Assembly (NCBI RefSeq): GCF_002343915.1
Contig: NZ_NETK01000001.1
Span: 9,128,001 to 9,192,000, forward strand
Direction of reading: 5' to 3'
Length of the DNA stretch: 64,000 bases
Origin: Nannocystis exedens
Lineage (GTDB): Bacteria > Myxococcota_A > Polyangia > Nannocystales > Nannocystaceae
Made by a program: the position numbers and the translations under genes
Shown here: one piece after another, positions 1 to 9,522 of the stretch
Numbering within the stretch: position 1 is the stretch's first letter
Layout of the letters: each line of letters opens with the position of its first letter
The notes under the pieces: generated by a model
Databases searched by the model: none
Told to the model about the DNA's origin: nothing
What the model saw: only the letters and a program-made list of their open reading frames with translations

Positions 1-1090
1 GAGGTAGCCGCGTGCGAGCTGCACGCCCGACAGATACAGCTCTCCCGCGACGCCGACGGGGACCGGGCGGAGCGCAGCGTCGAGCACGTAGGTGCGGGTG
101 TTGTCGATCGGCCGCCCGATCGGCACCGGCCCCGTCTCCTCGGGCCGGCAGGCATGGCTCGTGACGTCGATGGCGGCCTCGGTGGGGCCATAGAGGTTGT
201 GGAGCGCGCCGCGGCTGCCCGCATACCAGGCCGCCCGCAGGTGCGCGGGCAAGGCCTCGCCGCTGGCGAAGACGTGGCGCAGCGAGGCGCGCTCGCGGGG
301 CTCCGTCGCGGCCAGGAACACGCCGAGCATCGACGGTACGAAGTGCGCCACGGTGACGCCGCGTGCCGCGATGAGGGCGGCGAGGTAGCGCGGATCCTTG
401 TGCCCCTCGGGCGCGGCGATCACCATGCGGGCGCCCTCGAGCAGCGGCCACCACAGCTCCCAGCCGGACACGTCGAACGACAGCGGCGTCTTCTGCAGGA
501 TCGCGTCGCTCGCGTTCAGCCCGTAGGCCCGCTGCATCCAGCGCAGGCGGTTGTCGAGCCCGCGATGGGTGTTGAGCACGCCCTTGGGCCGGCCCGTCGA
601 GCCCGACGTGTAGAGGACGTAGATCGCGTGATCCGGCCCGACGTGGACGGCAGGGGTCGTACGCGGCTGGTGCTGCCACGCGGGCGCGTCGAGCTCCACG
701 ACCACCACCTCGTGCGGCGGGAGGCTGTCACGCAGGCGCGCCTGCGTGAGCAGCACGGCGGGCCGTGCGTCCGTCAGCATGAACGCCAGCCGCTCTTGCG
801 GATAGCTCGGGTCGAGCGGCACGTAGGCCCCGCCCGCCTTCAGGATCGCCAGCAGCCCCACGACCATCTCGAGCGACCGCTCGACGCACAGCGCCACCAG
901 CACCTCCGGGCCGACGCCCAGCCCGCGGAGGTGATGGGCCAGCTGGTTCGCGCGCTCGTCGAGCTCGCGGTACGTCCACTGCTGGTCGCCGAACACCAGG
1001 GCCACGGCGTCGGGCGTCCGCGCGGCCTGATCCTCGAACTGCTCGTGGATGCACCTCGCCGGCGGGTACGCCACCGCCGTGTCGTTCCAC
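1..1090 (-). repeat. Direct repeat copy in NRPS A3 domain
   Basis: This stretch matches 7690-8779 at a constant offset of 7689 bases. By eye there are about three differences in the first 650 bases, then a patch of about 17 differences around 655-725, then scattered changes to about 1090, where similarity stops just before the A-domain linker. It encodes most of the serine-activating A3 domain. Confidence 0.9.
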
Positions 1091-4000
1091 GCCGCCAGCT
1101 TCGCGTGCTCCGCCTCCGTCAGGAGGCCGAGCTCCGACAGGCGCCTGTCCGGGTGCGCGACCATGTCGAGAAGGACGGTTCGCAGGTGCCCCCAGAGCTG
1201 CTCGATGTCTTCGCCGCGGAGCGCTGCGGGTTCCCACATCCAGCGCAGGTCGAGGGTCGTTCCCGCCGCCACCGTGATGGCGAGCGGGTAGCTCGTCTGC
1301 TCGAAAGCCTGGAAATCCTCGATCGGCAGGACCTCGGCCTGCTGCGCCGCTTCGTCCACCGGGTAGTTCTCGAACACGAGGAGCGTGTCGAACAGCGCGC
1401 GACCTCCACCCACCGCGCTCGCCCGCTGCACCTCGTACAGCGGGGTCGCCTCGTGGACGCGCAGCTCGACCTGCTCGGCTTGCAGCCGCTGCAGCCATTC
1501 GACGACGCCCTCCGAGCCGGACCACCGAGCGCGCAGCGGCAACGTGTTGATGAACAGGCCCACCATCCGCTCGACGCCACGGAGAGGCGCGCTGCGACCG
1601 GAGGTCGTCATGCCGAAGACGACATCCGTCCGCCCCGTGATACGGCCGAGGACCTGCGCGAGCGCCCCTTGCACCACCGTGTTCAGGGTCAGCCCGTGCC
1701 GCCGCGCGAAGGCCGTGATCGCCTCGGTCTCGGCCGCGGTCAGCGAGGCATCACGGTGCCTGTGCTCCCGCGTCGCCGCCGCGGGCGGCGCCGCGGGCGG
1801 CGGGAACGGCAGCCGCGTCGGCTCCTCGACGCCGGCCAGGTACTCGGCGAAGAACGCCGACGACGCCTCCTGGTCTCGTGTCGCGAGCCAGGCGATGTAC
1901 CGCTCGTAGGCCACCGGCTCCGGCAGCGCGAGCCGGTGCCCGCCCCGGTGCGCAGCATAGGCGGCCTGCAGCTCTCCGAGCACGACCGGCATCGACCAGC
2001 CGTCGGCCAGGATGTGATGCGTCGTCTTCACCACCCACGTCCGGCCTCCGGGCATGCGCACGAGCACGACCCGCGCCAGCGGGGCCCGCCCGAAATCGAA
2101 GCCGGCCGCCCGTTCCTCGCGCCGCAGGGCCTCCCACCGCGCCTCCGCTCGGGCCGCGTCCAGCGAGGACCAGTCGTAGGTCGGCATCGCGAAGGCGGTG
2201 CTCCTCCGCACCACCTGCAGCGGCTCCGGGACACCCTGCCACAAGAAAGACGTCCGATACACCGCATGGCGTGCGAACACGGTCTTCCACGCGCTCTCGA
2301 GCGCCGCGGCGTCCACCTCGCCTCCCAGTTGCAGCGCGAGCTGGACGGTGTAGGTCGGCGACTCCGGCTCGTTCAAAGCGTGGAACAACAGCCCCGCCTG
2401 CAGCGGCGAGAGCGGGTAGACGCTCTCGACGTCGCGCATGGTCCCGAACAGCCCGTCCAGCGCCTGCTGCCCGAGCCGCGCGAGCGGGAAGTCCGAGGGC
2501 GTGTATCCAAACGCTTCGCCCGACGTGCAGTGAGCGATGATCCGCCGCAGCGAGGCGACGAACCGAGCTGCGAGCCGCGCCACCGTCGAGTCGTCGTGGA
2601 TCGCCGCGCTGTACGTCCATTCGAACCGCAGCCGTCCCTGCCACACTCCGCCGTTCACCGCCAGCGCGTGCCACAGCTCCATCCGCGAGCTCGTGGTCCT
2701 CCCTGTCGGCTCCGCCGCCGGTCCGAGCATCCCTCGGCCCTGCGCCGCCATGTCGAACTGCCCGAGGTAATTGAACACCACCGGCGGATCCACCGAGAGG
2801 GAGGCGCGCACCGCCTCGTCCGGGTGGGCGTAACGCAGCCAGCCGTATCCGACGCCGCGGTTCGGCACCGATCGAAGCTGCTCCTTGACCCCCTTCAGCA
2901 GCGTCGCAGGATCGTCGGTCCCCGGAACCGTCAGCCAGACCGGAAACATCGACGTGAACCAGCCGACGGTGCGGGACACGTCCACGTCCTCGACCAGCGC
3001 TTCGCGTCCATGCCCTTCGAGGGTGACGCACACCGTGTCCGTCTTGCAGAACGCGCTCAGCGCCGCCGCGAGCGCCGAGAGCAAGACATCATTGATCTCG
3101 GTGCGGTAGGCCGCGCTCACGTCGTGCAGGAGCGCCCGGGTCTCTGCCTCGGACAGCTCCACGTCCACCGTGCGACCGTCTCCGACCGTGCCCAGCGCCG
3201 CCTCGTGGTCCCGAGGCAGCGGCGTGATGCCCCGCGCGCATTGAGCTCGCCAGAAGCCGAGCTCCTGCGACAGGCCGCCGGCAGCGACGAAGGCGTGCAG
3301 CCGCTCCGACCACTGCCGGAACGAGGTCGTCTTGGCCGCGAGCTCCGGCGTCCGACCAGCCAGCAGGGCCTCGCAGGCGCGCTCGAGGTCCTCGTGCAAG
3401 ATCCGCCACGACACGCCGTCCACCACGAGGTGATGCACGACGAGCAGCAGCCGCGTGCCCTCCTCGCCCAGATCCAGCCACGCCGCGCGGGCCACCGGAC
3501 CCGCGGACAGCGACAGGCTGCCTTGCAGAGCGTCCGCCGACGCCTCCACGGCCGCCCTGCGCGCGCCGGGCGGCAGCGCCGAGAGGTCCACCGGCTCGAG
3601 CGGCAACGCCACCTCCTCCGCGTGGCTCTGAACCCACCCGGACTCCGCCTGGTGATACCGCAACCGCAGCGCGTCGTGCTGCCGCAATACGACCTGCAAC
3701 GCCTCGGCCACGATCGCGGGCGACAACGCGGACGACGGCGTCCACATCCAGGCCTGATTGAAATGGTGGGCCTCTTCGGGGTTCTTGCCCAGGAACCACT
3801 GCTGGCTCGGCGTCAGCAGAGCCGCGCCGGTCACCGCCTGTTCTGCCACGGCTGCGCTCGATCTGCGCGCCACCTGCCCCAGCTCCGCGACCGTCTGGTG
3901 CATGAACATGTCGCGCACCGTCACGTGCAAGCCGGCTCGCTTGGCCCGACCCACCACCTGGATCGCCAGGATCGAATCTCCGCCCAGCGAGAAGAAGTTG

Positions 4001-7000
4001 TCGTGGATCCCCACCGACGAGGCGCGCAGCACCTCCGACCAAACTTCCGCGAGCGCTCGCTCCGCTTCCGTGCGCGGCGCGACGTACGACGTCTCCGCGG
4101 CCTGCCGCGTGTCTTCCGGGACAGGCAGCCGCTTGCGGTCGACCTTGCCGTTGGCGGAGAGCGGCAGCGCGTCGAGGAAGACGAACGCCGACGGGAGCAT
4201 GTAGTCGGGCAGGTAGCTCCGCAGGTGCTCGCGGAGGGAGCCCGCCGCGAGCGCGCCGTCCTTCGCCACCACATAAGCGACGAGGCGGCTGCTCCCCGGC
4301 GTATCCTCCCGCGCCACGACGACGCACGAGGCCACGGCGGCGTGGGACGAGAGCGCCGCCTCGACCTCGCCGAGCTCGACACGGAAGCCGCGGATCTTGA
4401 CCTGGTGATCGGCGCGGCCGAGGAACTCGAGCTCGCCGTCCTCGTTCCAGCGCGCGAGGTCGCCGGTGCAGTACATGCGGGCGCCCGGCTCCTTCGCGAA
4501 AGGATCGGGCACGAAGCGCTCGGCCGTCATGGCGGGACGGTGGAGATACCCGCGGGCGAGGCCGACCCCCGCGAGGTGGATCTCCCCCGGCATGCCGATG
4601 GGGACCGGGCGCTTGGCGGCGTCGAGCAGGTAGATGCGCACGCCATGCACGGGCCGGCCGATCGAGAACCGCTCGGGCCGGGCGGGATCGAACCAGGCCT
4701 GGGCGGCGAAGATGCTGAACTCGGTGGGGCCGTAGGAGTTGAGGACCTGGCGGCCCTCGGCCCACTGGGCGACCAGGGACGGCGGCGTCTTGTCGCCGGC
4801 GAGGGTGATGTGGCGCAGGGCCGGGGCGCGGCAGCGGAGCACGCGCAACATCGCGGGCGGGATGAAGGAGAAGGTGATGGCGCGGTGCTCGAGGCACTCG
4901 GCGATCCCCTCGACGGCGTCGTGGGCGTTGCTGGGCAACACGCAGGTGGCGCCGTTGCACAGGGAGAGCATCCAGTCGACGATGGCGCCGTCGAAGGCGA
5001 TCGCGGCGCTGAAGAGGATGCGATCGCCGGGATGGACGGGGATGTGCTGGCGCTGGAAGGCGACGCGGGCGGCGAGCCCGCGGTGCTCGTTGATCACGGG
5101 CTTGGGCTTGCCGGTCGAGCCCGAGGTGAAGACGACGTAGTTCGCGTGCTCGAGGGTGACGCCGCTCGCGGGCGGCGTGATCGGTTGCGAGGCCCACTGC
5201 GCCGCGTCGGCGTCGAGCCGCACCACCGTCACGCCCGGCGCCGAGAGCCGACCCTCGAGGTCCGCGTGCGTCAGCAAGACCGGCGCGTCGGCCTCGGCCA
5301 GCAGCAGCGAGAGCCTGTCCGGCGGAGAGGACGGGTCGAGCGGCACGAAGGCTCCCCCGGCCTTCAGGATCGCGACCAGACCCACCACCATGTCGAACGA
5401 CCGCTCGACGCACACCGCGACGCGCACCTCGGGCCCGACGCCGAGCGCGCGCAGGTGGTGCGCCAGCCGGTTGGCCTGCGCCTCGAATTCCCCGTAGCGC
5501 AGCTGCCGCCCGTCCTGCTCGAGCGCCACGGCCTGCGGCGCCTTCGCCGCCTGCTCGGCGATCCGCTCGTGAATGCAGCGGGCGGCGGGATCGGTCGGCG
5601 GCGTGTCGTTCCACGCGGTGAGCTTCTCGGTCTCCTCGTCGGTCAGCAGCTCGAGCTCGGAGACCCGCCTGTTCGGGTGCGCCGCCGCGTCGGTCACCAG
5701 CGTCCTCAGGTGCCCGCACAGCCGCTCGGCCGCCGTTCGCGAGACGCGGGTGGTGTCGTACAGGACCTCGACGAGGGTCCCCTCGGCGGCGTGCTGCACG
5801 GACACGGCCAGCGCGTTCTTGGCCGTCGTCACGCCCTGCGGCACCGCGCCGAGGCGCGGCGACCAGCCGGACGCGGCGCCGGTCGTCGGCGGCGTCACCT
5901 CGAAGAAGGTCACGTCGAACAGCGGATTCTCGCCGGCCTGCCGCGACAGCCCCAGCTCCTGCACGACGACGTCGAACGGCAGCGCCTGGTGCTCATAGGC
6001 GTCCAGCGCCGTCCGCCGGGCCCGCGCGAGCAGCTCGGCGAAGGTCGGGTCGCCCGAGAGGTCGGTCCGCAGCACCACCGTGTTCGTGAAGAACCCCAGC
6101 ATCGCCTCGGTCCCGGCGATCTGGCGGTTTGCCACCACCGCGCCGAGCCCGAAGTCCTGCTGGCCGCTGTACCGCGACAGGACCGCCGCAAGCGCGGCAT
6201 ACCAGGCCATGAAAGGGGTCGCGGCGCTCTCGTGGGCGAGCGCCTGCATCTGGCGGCTCGCCTCCGGCGAAAGGCGGAGCGAGACTTGCCCTTCGGGCCC
6301 CGGGACGGCTCCCGAAGCGGGAGAAACGATCGAGAGGTCGAGCCGCGGTACGTCGGAGAGGGCCTCCTTCCAGTAGGCCCGTGACGCCGCGAGCCCGTCG
6401 CCCGCGAGCGCCGACCGCTCTGCACGCGCATAATCCGAGTACTGGTAGGCGAGGGGAGGCAGAGCGGCCGTCTCTCCGCGGCACGACGCTTCGTACAGGG
6501 ACGAGAGCTCCGCGAGCAGCAGCCCCCAGGACCACTCGTCGGTGATGATGTGATGCTGATGCACGACGACGACGTGCCGGTCCGCGGCTGTCGTCACGGC
6601 CAGGACGCGGGTGAGGGGCCCGCGCTCCAGGTCGAAGCGGGCCTTCACCTCCGCGGCGAGCAGCGCCCGCAACGCCGCATCGCGCTCCGCTTCGGGCAGC
6701 GACGAGACGTCCTCCACGCGGATCGGGATCCACACGTCGTCGGACACTTCCCGCCGCGGCGTGCCGTCCACCTCCGGATAGGTCGTGCGAAGGATCTGGT
6801 GGCGCAATGCCAGCACGCGCACGCTCTCCCGGAGCGCCGGAGCACACAGCGCGGACGCCACCTCGAACACGTGCGGGATCTGGTACGACCTCGCCTGGGG
6901 CGACAGTTTTTCAAGGAACCAGATGCGCCGCTCCGTGCCCGACAGGCCCTCGAACGGCGCCTCGCCGTCCGCTGGCGGCGCGAGGCCGATCTGCGGCGCC

Positions 7001-8973
7001 GGTCGCTCCGCCCTCGTGTCCCAGAGGGCCGCCAGCGCCTCGATCGTCGGGTTGCGAAGCAGCGCGGCCAGGCTCGGCGCGCTCCCGAACCGCGCCTGGA
7101 TGGCGGATACGACGCGAAAGGCGAGGAGCGAATGACCACCCAGCAGGAAAAAATTGTCGCTGACGCCGATGGGGCGCACCTCGAGCAGCTCTTCCCAGAT
7201 GGCCACGAGGGCGCGCTCGACCTCGGTCCGCGGCGCCACGTATGTCTCTGCCGCGCCGCGGGTCGCCTCGGGGGAGGGCAGGGCCTTGCGATCGATCTTG
7301 CCGTTGGGGTTCAGCGGCAGCGCGTCGAGGAAGACGAAGGCCGAGGGGACCATGGACTCCGGCACCCTCGCGCCGAGCCACGCGCGCAGCTCGCTCGCCG
7401 TGGCGTCGTCGCCGACCACGTAAGCCACCAGGCGCTTGTCGCCGCTCGCATCCTCGCGAGCGACCACCACGCAGTCGCGTACCGACGGGTTCGCCGCGAG
7501 CGCGGCCTCGATCTCGCCGAGCTCGATGCGGACGCCGCGGATCTTGACCTGGTGGTCGATGCGGCCGAGGAACTCGATCACGCCGTCGTCGCGAAAGCGC
7601 GCCAGGTCGCCGGTGCGGTACATCCGCGCGCCCGCCTCGGGCGCAAACGGATCGGGCACGAATCGCTCGGCCGTCAGCCCGGGGCGGCGGAGGTAGCCGC
7701 GTGCGAGCTGCACACCCGACAGATACAGCTCTCCCGCGACGCCGACGGGGACCGGGCGGAGCGCAGCGTCGAGCACGTAGGTGCGGGTGTTGTCGATCGG
7801 CCGCCCGATCGGCACCGGCCCCGTCTCCTCGGGCCGGCAGGCATGGCTCGTGACGTCGATGGCGGCCTCGGTGGGGCCATAGAGGTTGTGGAGCGCGCCG
7901 CGGCTGCCCGCATACCAGGCCGCCCGCAGGTGCGCGGGCAAGGCCTCGCCGCTGGCGAAGACGTGGCGCAGCGAGGCGCGCTCCCGGGGCTCCGTCGCGG
8001 CCAGGAACACGCCGAGCATCGACGGTACGAAGTGCGCCACGGTGACGCCGCGTGCCGCGATGAGGGCGGCGAGGTAGCGCGGATCCTTGTGCCCCTCGGG
8101 CGCGGCGATCACCATGCGGGCGCCCTCGAGCAGCGGCCACCACAGCTCCCAGCCGGACACGTCGAACGACAGCGGCGTCTTCTGCAAGATCGCGTCGCTC
8201 GCGTTCAGCCCGTAGGCCCGCTGCATCCAGCGCAGGCGGTTGTCGAGCCCGCGATGGGTGTTGAGCACGCCCTTGGGCCGGCCCGTCGAGCCCGACGTGT
8301 AGAGGACGTAGATCGCGTGATCCGGCCCGACGTGGACGGCAGGGGACGTGGACGGTTGCTGCTGCCACGCGGGCGCATCGAGATGCACGGTTACGACCTC
8401 GTGCGCCGGAAGGTTGTCACGCAGGCGCGCCTGCGTGAGCAGCACGGCGGGCCGTGCGTCCGTCAGCATGAACGCCAGCCGCTCTTGCGGATAGCTCGGG
8501 TCGAGCGGCACGTAGGCCCCGCCCGCCTTCAGGATCGCGAGCAGCCCCACGACCATCTCGAGCGACCGCTCGACGCACAGCGCCACCAGCACCTCCGGGC
8601 CGACGCCCAGCCCGCGCAGGTGATGGGCCAGCTGGTTCGAGCGCTCGTCGAGCTCGCGGTACGTCAGCTGCCGGTCGCCGAACACCAGGGCCACGGCGTC
8701 GGGCGTCCGCGCGGCCTGGTCCTCGAACAACTCGTGGATGCACCTCGCCGGCGGGTACGCCACCGCCGTGTCGTTCCACCCCGCGAGCTGACGCAGCTCG
8801 TCCGAGGTGAGCAGGGGCAGGTGCCCAGTCGGGCTCTTCGGGTCGGCGACGGCGGCCCGGCAGAGCACGTCCCCAGCGTCGTCGGGGCTGCCTGGATCCT
8901 GCTGCGCCGCGACATTCCGCTCCGACCTCGGCTCGACCCCCCAAACGTCCCGGCTCTCGTCGTGCATGCTCAT
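1..8973 (-). CDS. Nonribosomal peptide synthetase, A-T-C-A-T-E-C-A..., 3' end beyond the window
   Basis: The minus frame stays open from the ATG at 8973 to the left edge, about 2,990 residues. Domains in order: A1 (about 80-575, preceded only by a stub of a C-A linker, so this is a loading module), T1 with LGGHS (about 612), C1 (about 640-1090, HHIITDEW near 808), A2 (about 1140-1640), T2 with LGGDS (about 1663, the form usual before an E domain), E (about 1700-2150, HHLVVDG near 1848), C2 (about 2170-2600, HHILADG near 2318, placed as a DCL type), A3 (from about 2640). Specificity residues read by eye against GrsA give D-V-W-H-F-S-L-I-D-K for A1 and A3, the known serine pattern. A2 gives D-G-V-F-T-A-S-I-F-K, which I cannot assign. 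The chain would begin Ser, D-residue, Ser. The start at 8973 has AGGA 7-10 bases upstream; an in-frame ATG at 9003 is the alternative. Confidence 0.95.
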   Translation of the reverse strand, partial: MSMHDESRDVWGVEPRSERNVAAQQDPGSPDDAGDVLCRAAVADPKSPTGHLPLLTSDELRQLAGWNDTAVAYPPARCIHELFEDQAARTPDAVALVFGDRQLTYRELDERSNQLAHHLRGLGVGPEVLVALCVERSLEMVVGLLAILKAGGAYVPLDPSYPQERLAFMLTDARPAVLLTQARLRDNLPAHEVVTVHLDAPAWQQQPSTSPAVHVGPDHAIYVLYTSGSTGRPKGVLNTHRGLDNRLRWMQRAYGLNASDAILQKTPLSFDVSGWELWWPLLEGARMVIAAPEGHKDPRYLAALIAARGVTVAHFVPSMLGVFLAATEPRERASLRHVFASGEALPAHLRAAWYAGSRGALHNLYGPTEAAIDVTSHACRPEETGPVPIGRPIDNTRTYVLDAALRPVPVGVAGELYLSGVQLARGYLRRPGLTAERFVPDPFAPEAGARMYRTGDLARFRDDGVIEFLGRIDHQVKIRGVRIELGEIEAALAANPSVRDCVVVAREDASGDKRLVAYVVGDDATASELRAWLGARVPESMVPSAFVFLDALPLNPNGKIDRKALPSPEATRGAAETYVAPRTEVERALVAIWEELLEVRPIGVSDNFFLLGGHSLLAFRVVSAIQARFGSAPSLAALLRNPTIEALAALWDTRAERPAPQIGLAPPADGEAPFEGLSGTERRIWFLEKLSPQARSYQIPHVFEVASALCAPALRESVRVLALRHQILRTTYPEVDGTPRREVSDDVWIPIRVEDVSSLPEAERDAALRALLAAEVKARFDLERGPLTRVLAVTTAADRHVVVVHQHHIITDEWSWGLLLAELSSLYEASCRGETAALPPLAYQYSDYARAERSALAGDGLAASRAYWKEALSDVPRLDLSIVSPASGAVPGPEGQVSLRLSPEASRQMQALAHESAATPFMAWYAALAAVLSRYSGQQDFGLGAVVANRQIAGTEAMLGFFTNTVVLRTDLSGDPTFAELLARARRTALDAYEHQALPFDVVVQELGLSRQAGENPLFDVTFFEVTPPTTGAASGWSPRLGAVPQGVTTAKNALAVSVQHAAEGTLVEVLYDTTRVSRTAAERLCGHLRTLVTDAAAHPNRRVSELELLTDEETEKLTAWNDTPPTDPAARCIHERIAEQAAKAPQAVALEQDGRQLRYGEFEAQANRLAHHLRALGVGPEVRVAVCVERSFDMVVGLVAILKAGGAFVPLDPSSPPDRLSLLLAEADAPVLLTHADLEGRLSAPGVTVVRLDADAAQWASQPITPPASGVTLEHANYVVFTSGSTGKPKPVINEHRGLAARVAFQRQHIPVHPGDRILFSAAIAFDGAIVDWMLSLCNGATCVLPSNAHDAVEGIAECLEHRAITFSFIPPAMLRVLRCRAPALRHITLAGDKTPPSLVAQWAEGRQVLNSYGPTEFSIFAAQAWFDPARPERFSIGRPVHGVRIYLLDAAKRPVPIGMPGEIHLAGVGLARGYLHRPAMTAERFVPDPFAKEPGARMYCTGDLARWNEDGELEFLGRADHQVKIRGFRVELGEVEAALSSHAAVASCVVVAREDTPGSSRLVAYVVAKDGALAAGSLREHLRSYLPDYMLPSAFVFLDALPLSANGKVDRKRLPVPEDTRQAAETSYVAPRTEAERALAEVWSEVLRASSVGIHDNFFSLGGDSILAIQVVGRAKRAGLHVTVRDMFMHQTVAELGQVARRSSAAVAEQAVTGAALLTPSQQWFLGKNPEEAHHFNQAWMWTPSSALSPAIVAEALQVVLRQHDALRLRYHQAESGWVQSHAEEVALPLEPVDLSALPPGARRAAVEASADALQGSLSLSAGPVARAAWLDLGEEGTRLLLVVHHLVVDGVSWRILHEDLERACEALLAGRTPELAAKTTSFRQWSERLHAFVAAGGLSQELGFWRAQCARGITPLPRDHEAALGTVGDGRTVDVELSEAETRALLHDVSAAYRTEINDVLLSALAAALSAFCKTDTVCVTLEGHGREALVEDVDVSRTVGWFTSMFPVWLTVPGTDDPATLLKGVKEQLRSVPNRGVGYGWLRYAHPDEAVRASLSVDPPVVFNYLGQFDMAAQGRGMLGPAAEPTGRTTSSRMELWHALAVNGGVWQGRLRFEWTYSAAIHDDSTVARLAARFVASLRRIIAHCTSGEAFGYTPSDFPLARLGQQALDGLFGTMRDVESVYPLSPLQAGLLFHALNEPESPTYTVQLALQLGGEVDAAALESAWKTVFARHAVYRTSFLWQGVPEPLQVVRRSTAFAMPTYDWSSLDAARAEARWEALRREERAAGFDFGRAPLARVVLVRMPGGRTWVVKTTHHILADGWSMPVVLGELQAAYAAHRGGHRLALPEPVAYERYIAWLATRDQEASSAFFAEYLAGVEEPTRLPFPPPAAPPAAATREHRHRDASLTAAETEAITAFARRHGLTLNTVVQGALAQVLGRITGRTDVVFGMTTSGRSAPLRGVERMVGLFINTLPLRARWSGSEGVVEWLQRLQAEQVELRVHEATPLYEVQRASAVGGGRALFDTLLVFENYPVDEAAQQAEVLPIEDFQAFEQTSYPLAITVAAGTTLDLRWMWEPAALRGEDIEQLWGHLRTVLLDMVAHPDRRLSELGLLTEAEHAKLAAWNDTAVAYPPARCIHEQFEDQAARTPDAVALVFGDQQWTYRELDERANQLAHHLRGLGVGPEVLVALCVERSLEMVVGLLAILKAGGAYVPLDPSYPQERLAFMLTDARPAVLLTQARLRDSLPPHEVVVVELDAPAWQHQPRTTPAVHVGPDHAIYVLYTSGSTGRPKGVLNTHRGLDNRLRWMQRAYGLNASDAILQKTPLSFDVSGWELWWPLLEGARMVIAAPEGHKDPRYLAALIAARGVTVAHFVPSMLGVFLAATEPRERASLRHVFASGEALPAHLRAAWYAGSRGALHNLYGPTEAAIDVTSHACRPEETGPVPIGRPIDNTRTYVLDAALRPVPVGVAGELYLSGVQLARGYL
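7690..8779 (-). repeat. Direct repeat copy in NRPS A1 domain
   Basis: This is the partner of 1-1090. The near identity over about 1.1 kb in the same gene points to recent duplication or gene conversion between the two serine A domains. The divergent patch corresponds to the linker just upstream of the A3 core motif LYTSGSTG. Confidence 0.9.
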
Positions 8974-9522
8974 CGTAGGTCCTGATCGATTCCCCTGGCA
9001 TCCATCCGCGCGCAGGCCATACCGAGCGTCGTGCCGATCACGGGATGTCCCATGCCCGTGCCCGCGGGTCGACCCTGGATCCACCGGCCCTTCGTGATCG
9101 ATCTCGACAACCTCGCCTCCCTCCCCCTCGAGTGCGATGGCGGTGCCGCCGTCGCTGACGCCCTGCAGTGACCGGGAGCTTGCCGTCATCGAGGAAAAAC
9201 GCGCTCATATTCGGCTCGTCTTCGAAGAGAGAAAAGACCTCATCGTGCCCCCGAGGTTGGTACCCCGCGGCCTGCCCGTGACGGGCGCCTTCACACTCCT
9301 CACATATTTCGCTTGAAATTCGCAGAGTTCAGAAACGGCGGATTTTCGGGGAAATCGGACGAGCCGTGGCGCTGACGGCATCGAGCGGTGGTTGGGCGCC
9401 CATTGGGCGCCGCCGGGCGCCCAACGAACCGCGCGTAGAGTGCGATTGCACGCATGTTCGCGTGCGGCGGCGACCACGTTGACCCGGGCGAGGCCGCAGC
9501 GCTCTCGTGGATGCGAGGAGAC
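8974..9522. other. Intergenic region upstream of the NRPS, with an inverted repeat
   Basis: No convincing gene is visible between the NRPS start and the end of the oxidase gene. The part at about 9180-9350 is richer in A and T than its surroundings and should hold the NRPS promoter, but I see no clear -35/-10 pair. At 9392-9424 the arms TTGGGCGCCC and GGGCGCCCAA form a 10-bp inverted repeat with a 13-base loop. It lies just past the oxidase stop codon and could act as its terminator, although no T run follows. Confidence 0.4.

Noticed and set aside
154..6384. A 2,076-codon plus-strand open frame
   Set aside because: It is the antisense shadow of the NRPS: the composition is Arg/His/Gln-rich without domains, while the minus frame shows all NRPS core motifs.
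6550..8985. A second long plus-strand frame opposite the NRPS
   Set aside because: Same reason; it also contains the same shadow peptide as the first because the A domains are repeated.
9205..9477. Minus-strand frame of 90 codons upstream of the NRPS
   Set aside because: It crosses the GGGCGCCC inverted repeat, has no ribosome site and shows no recognisable features.
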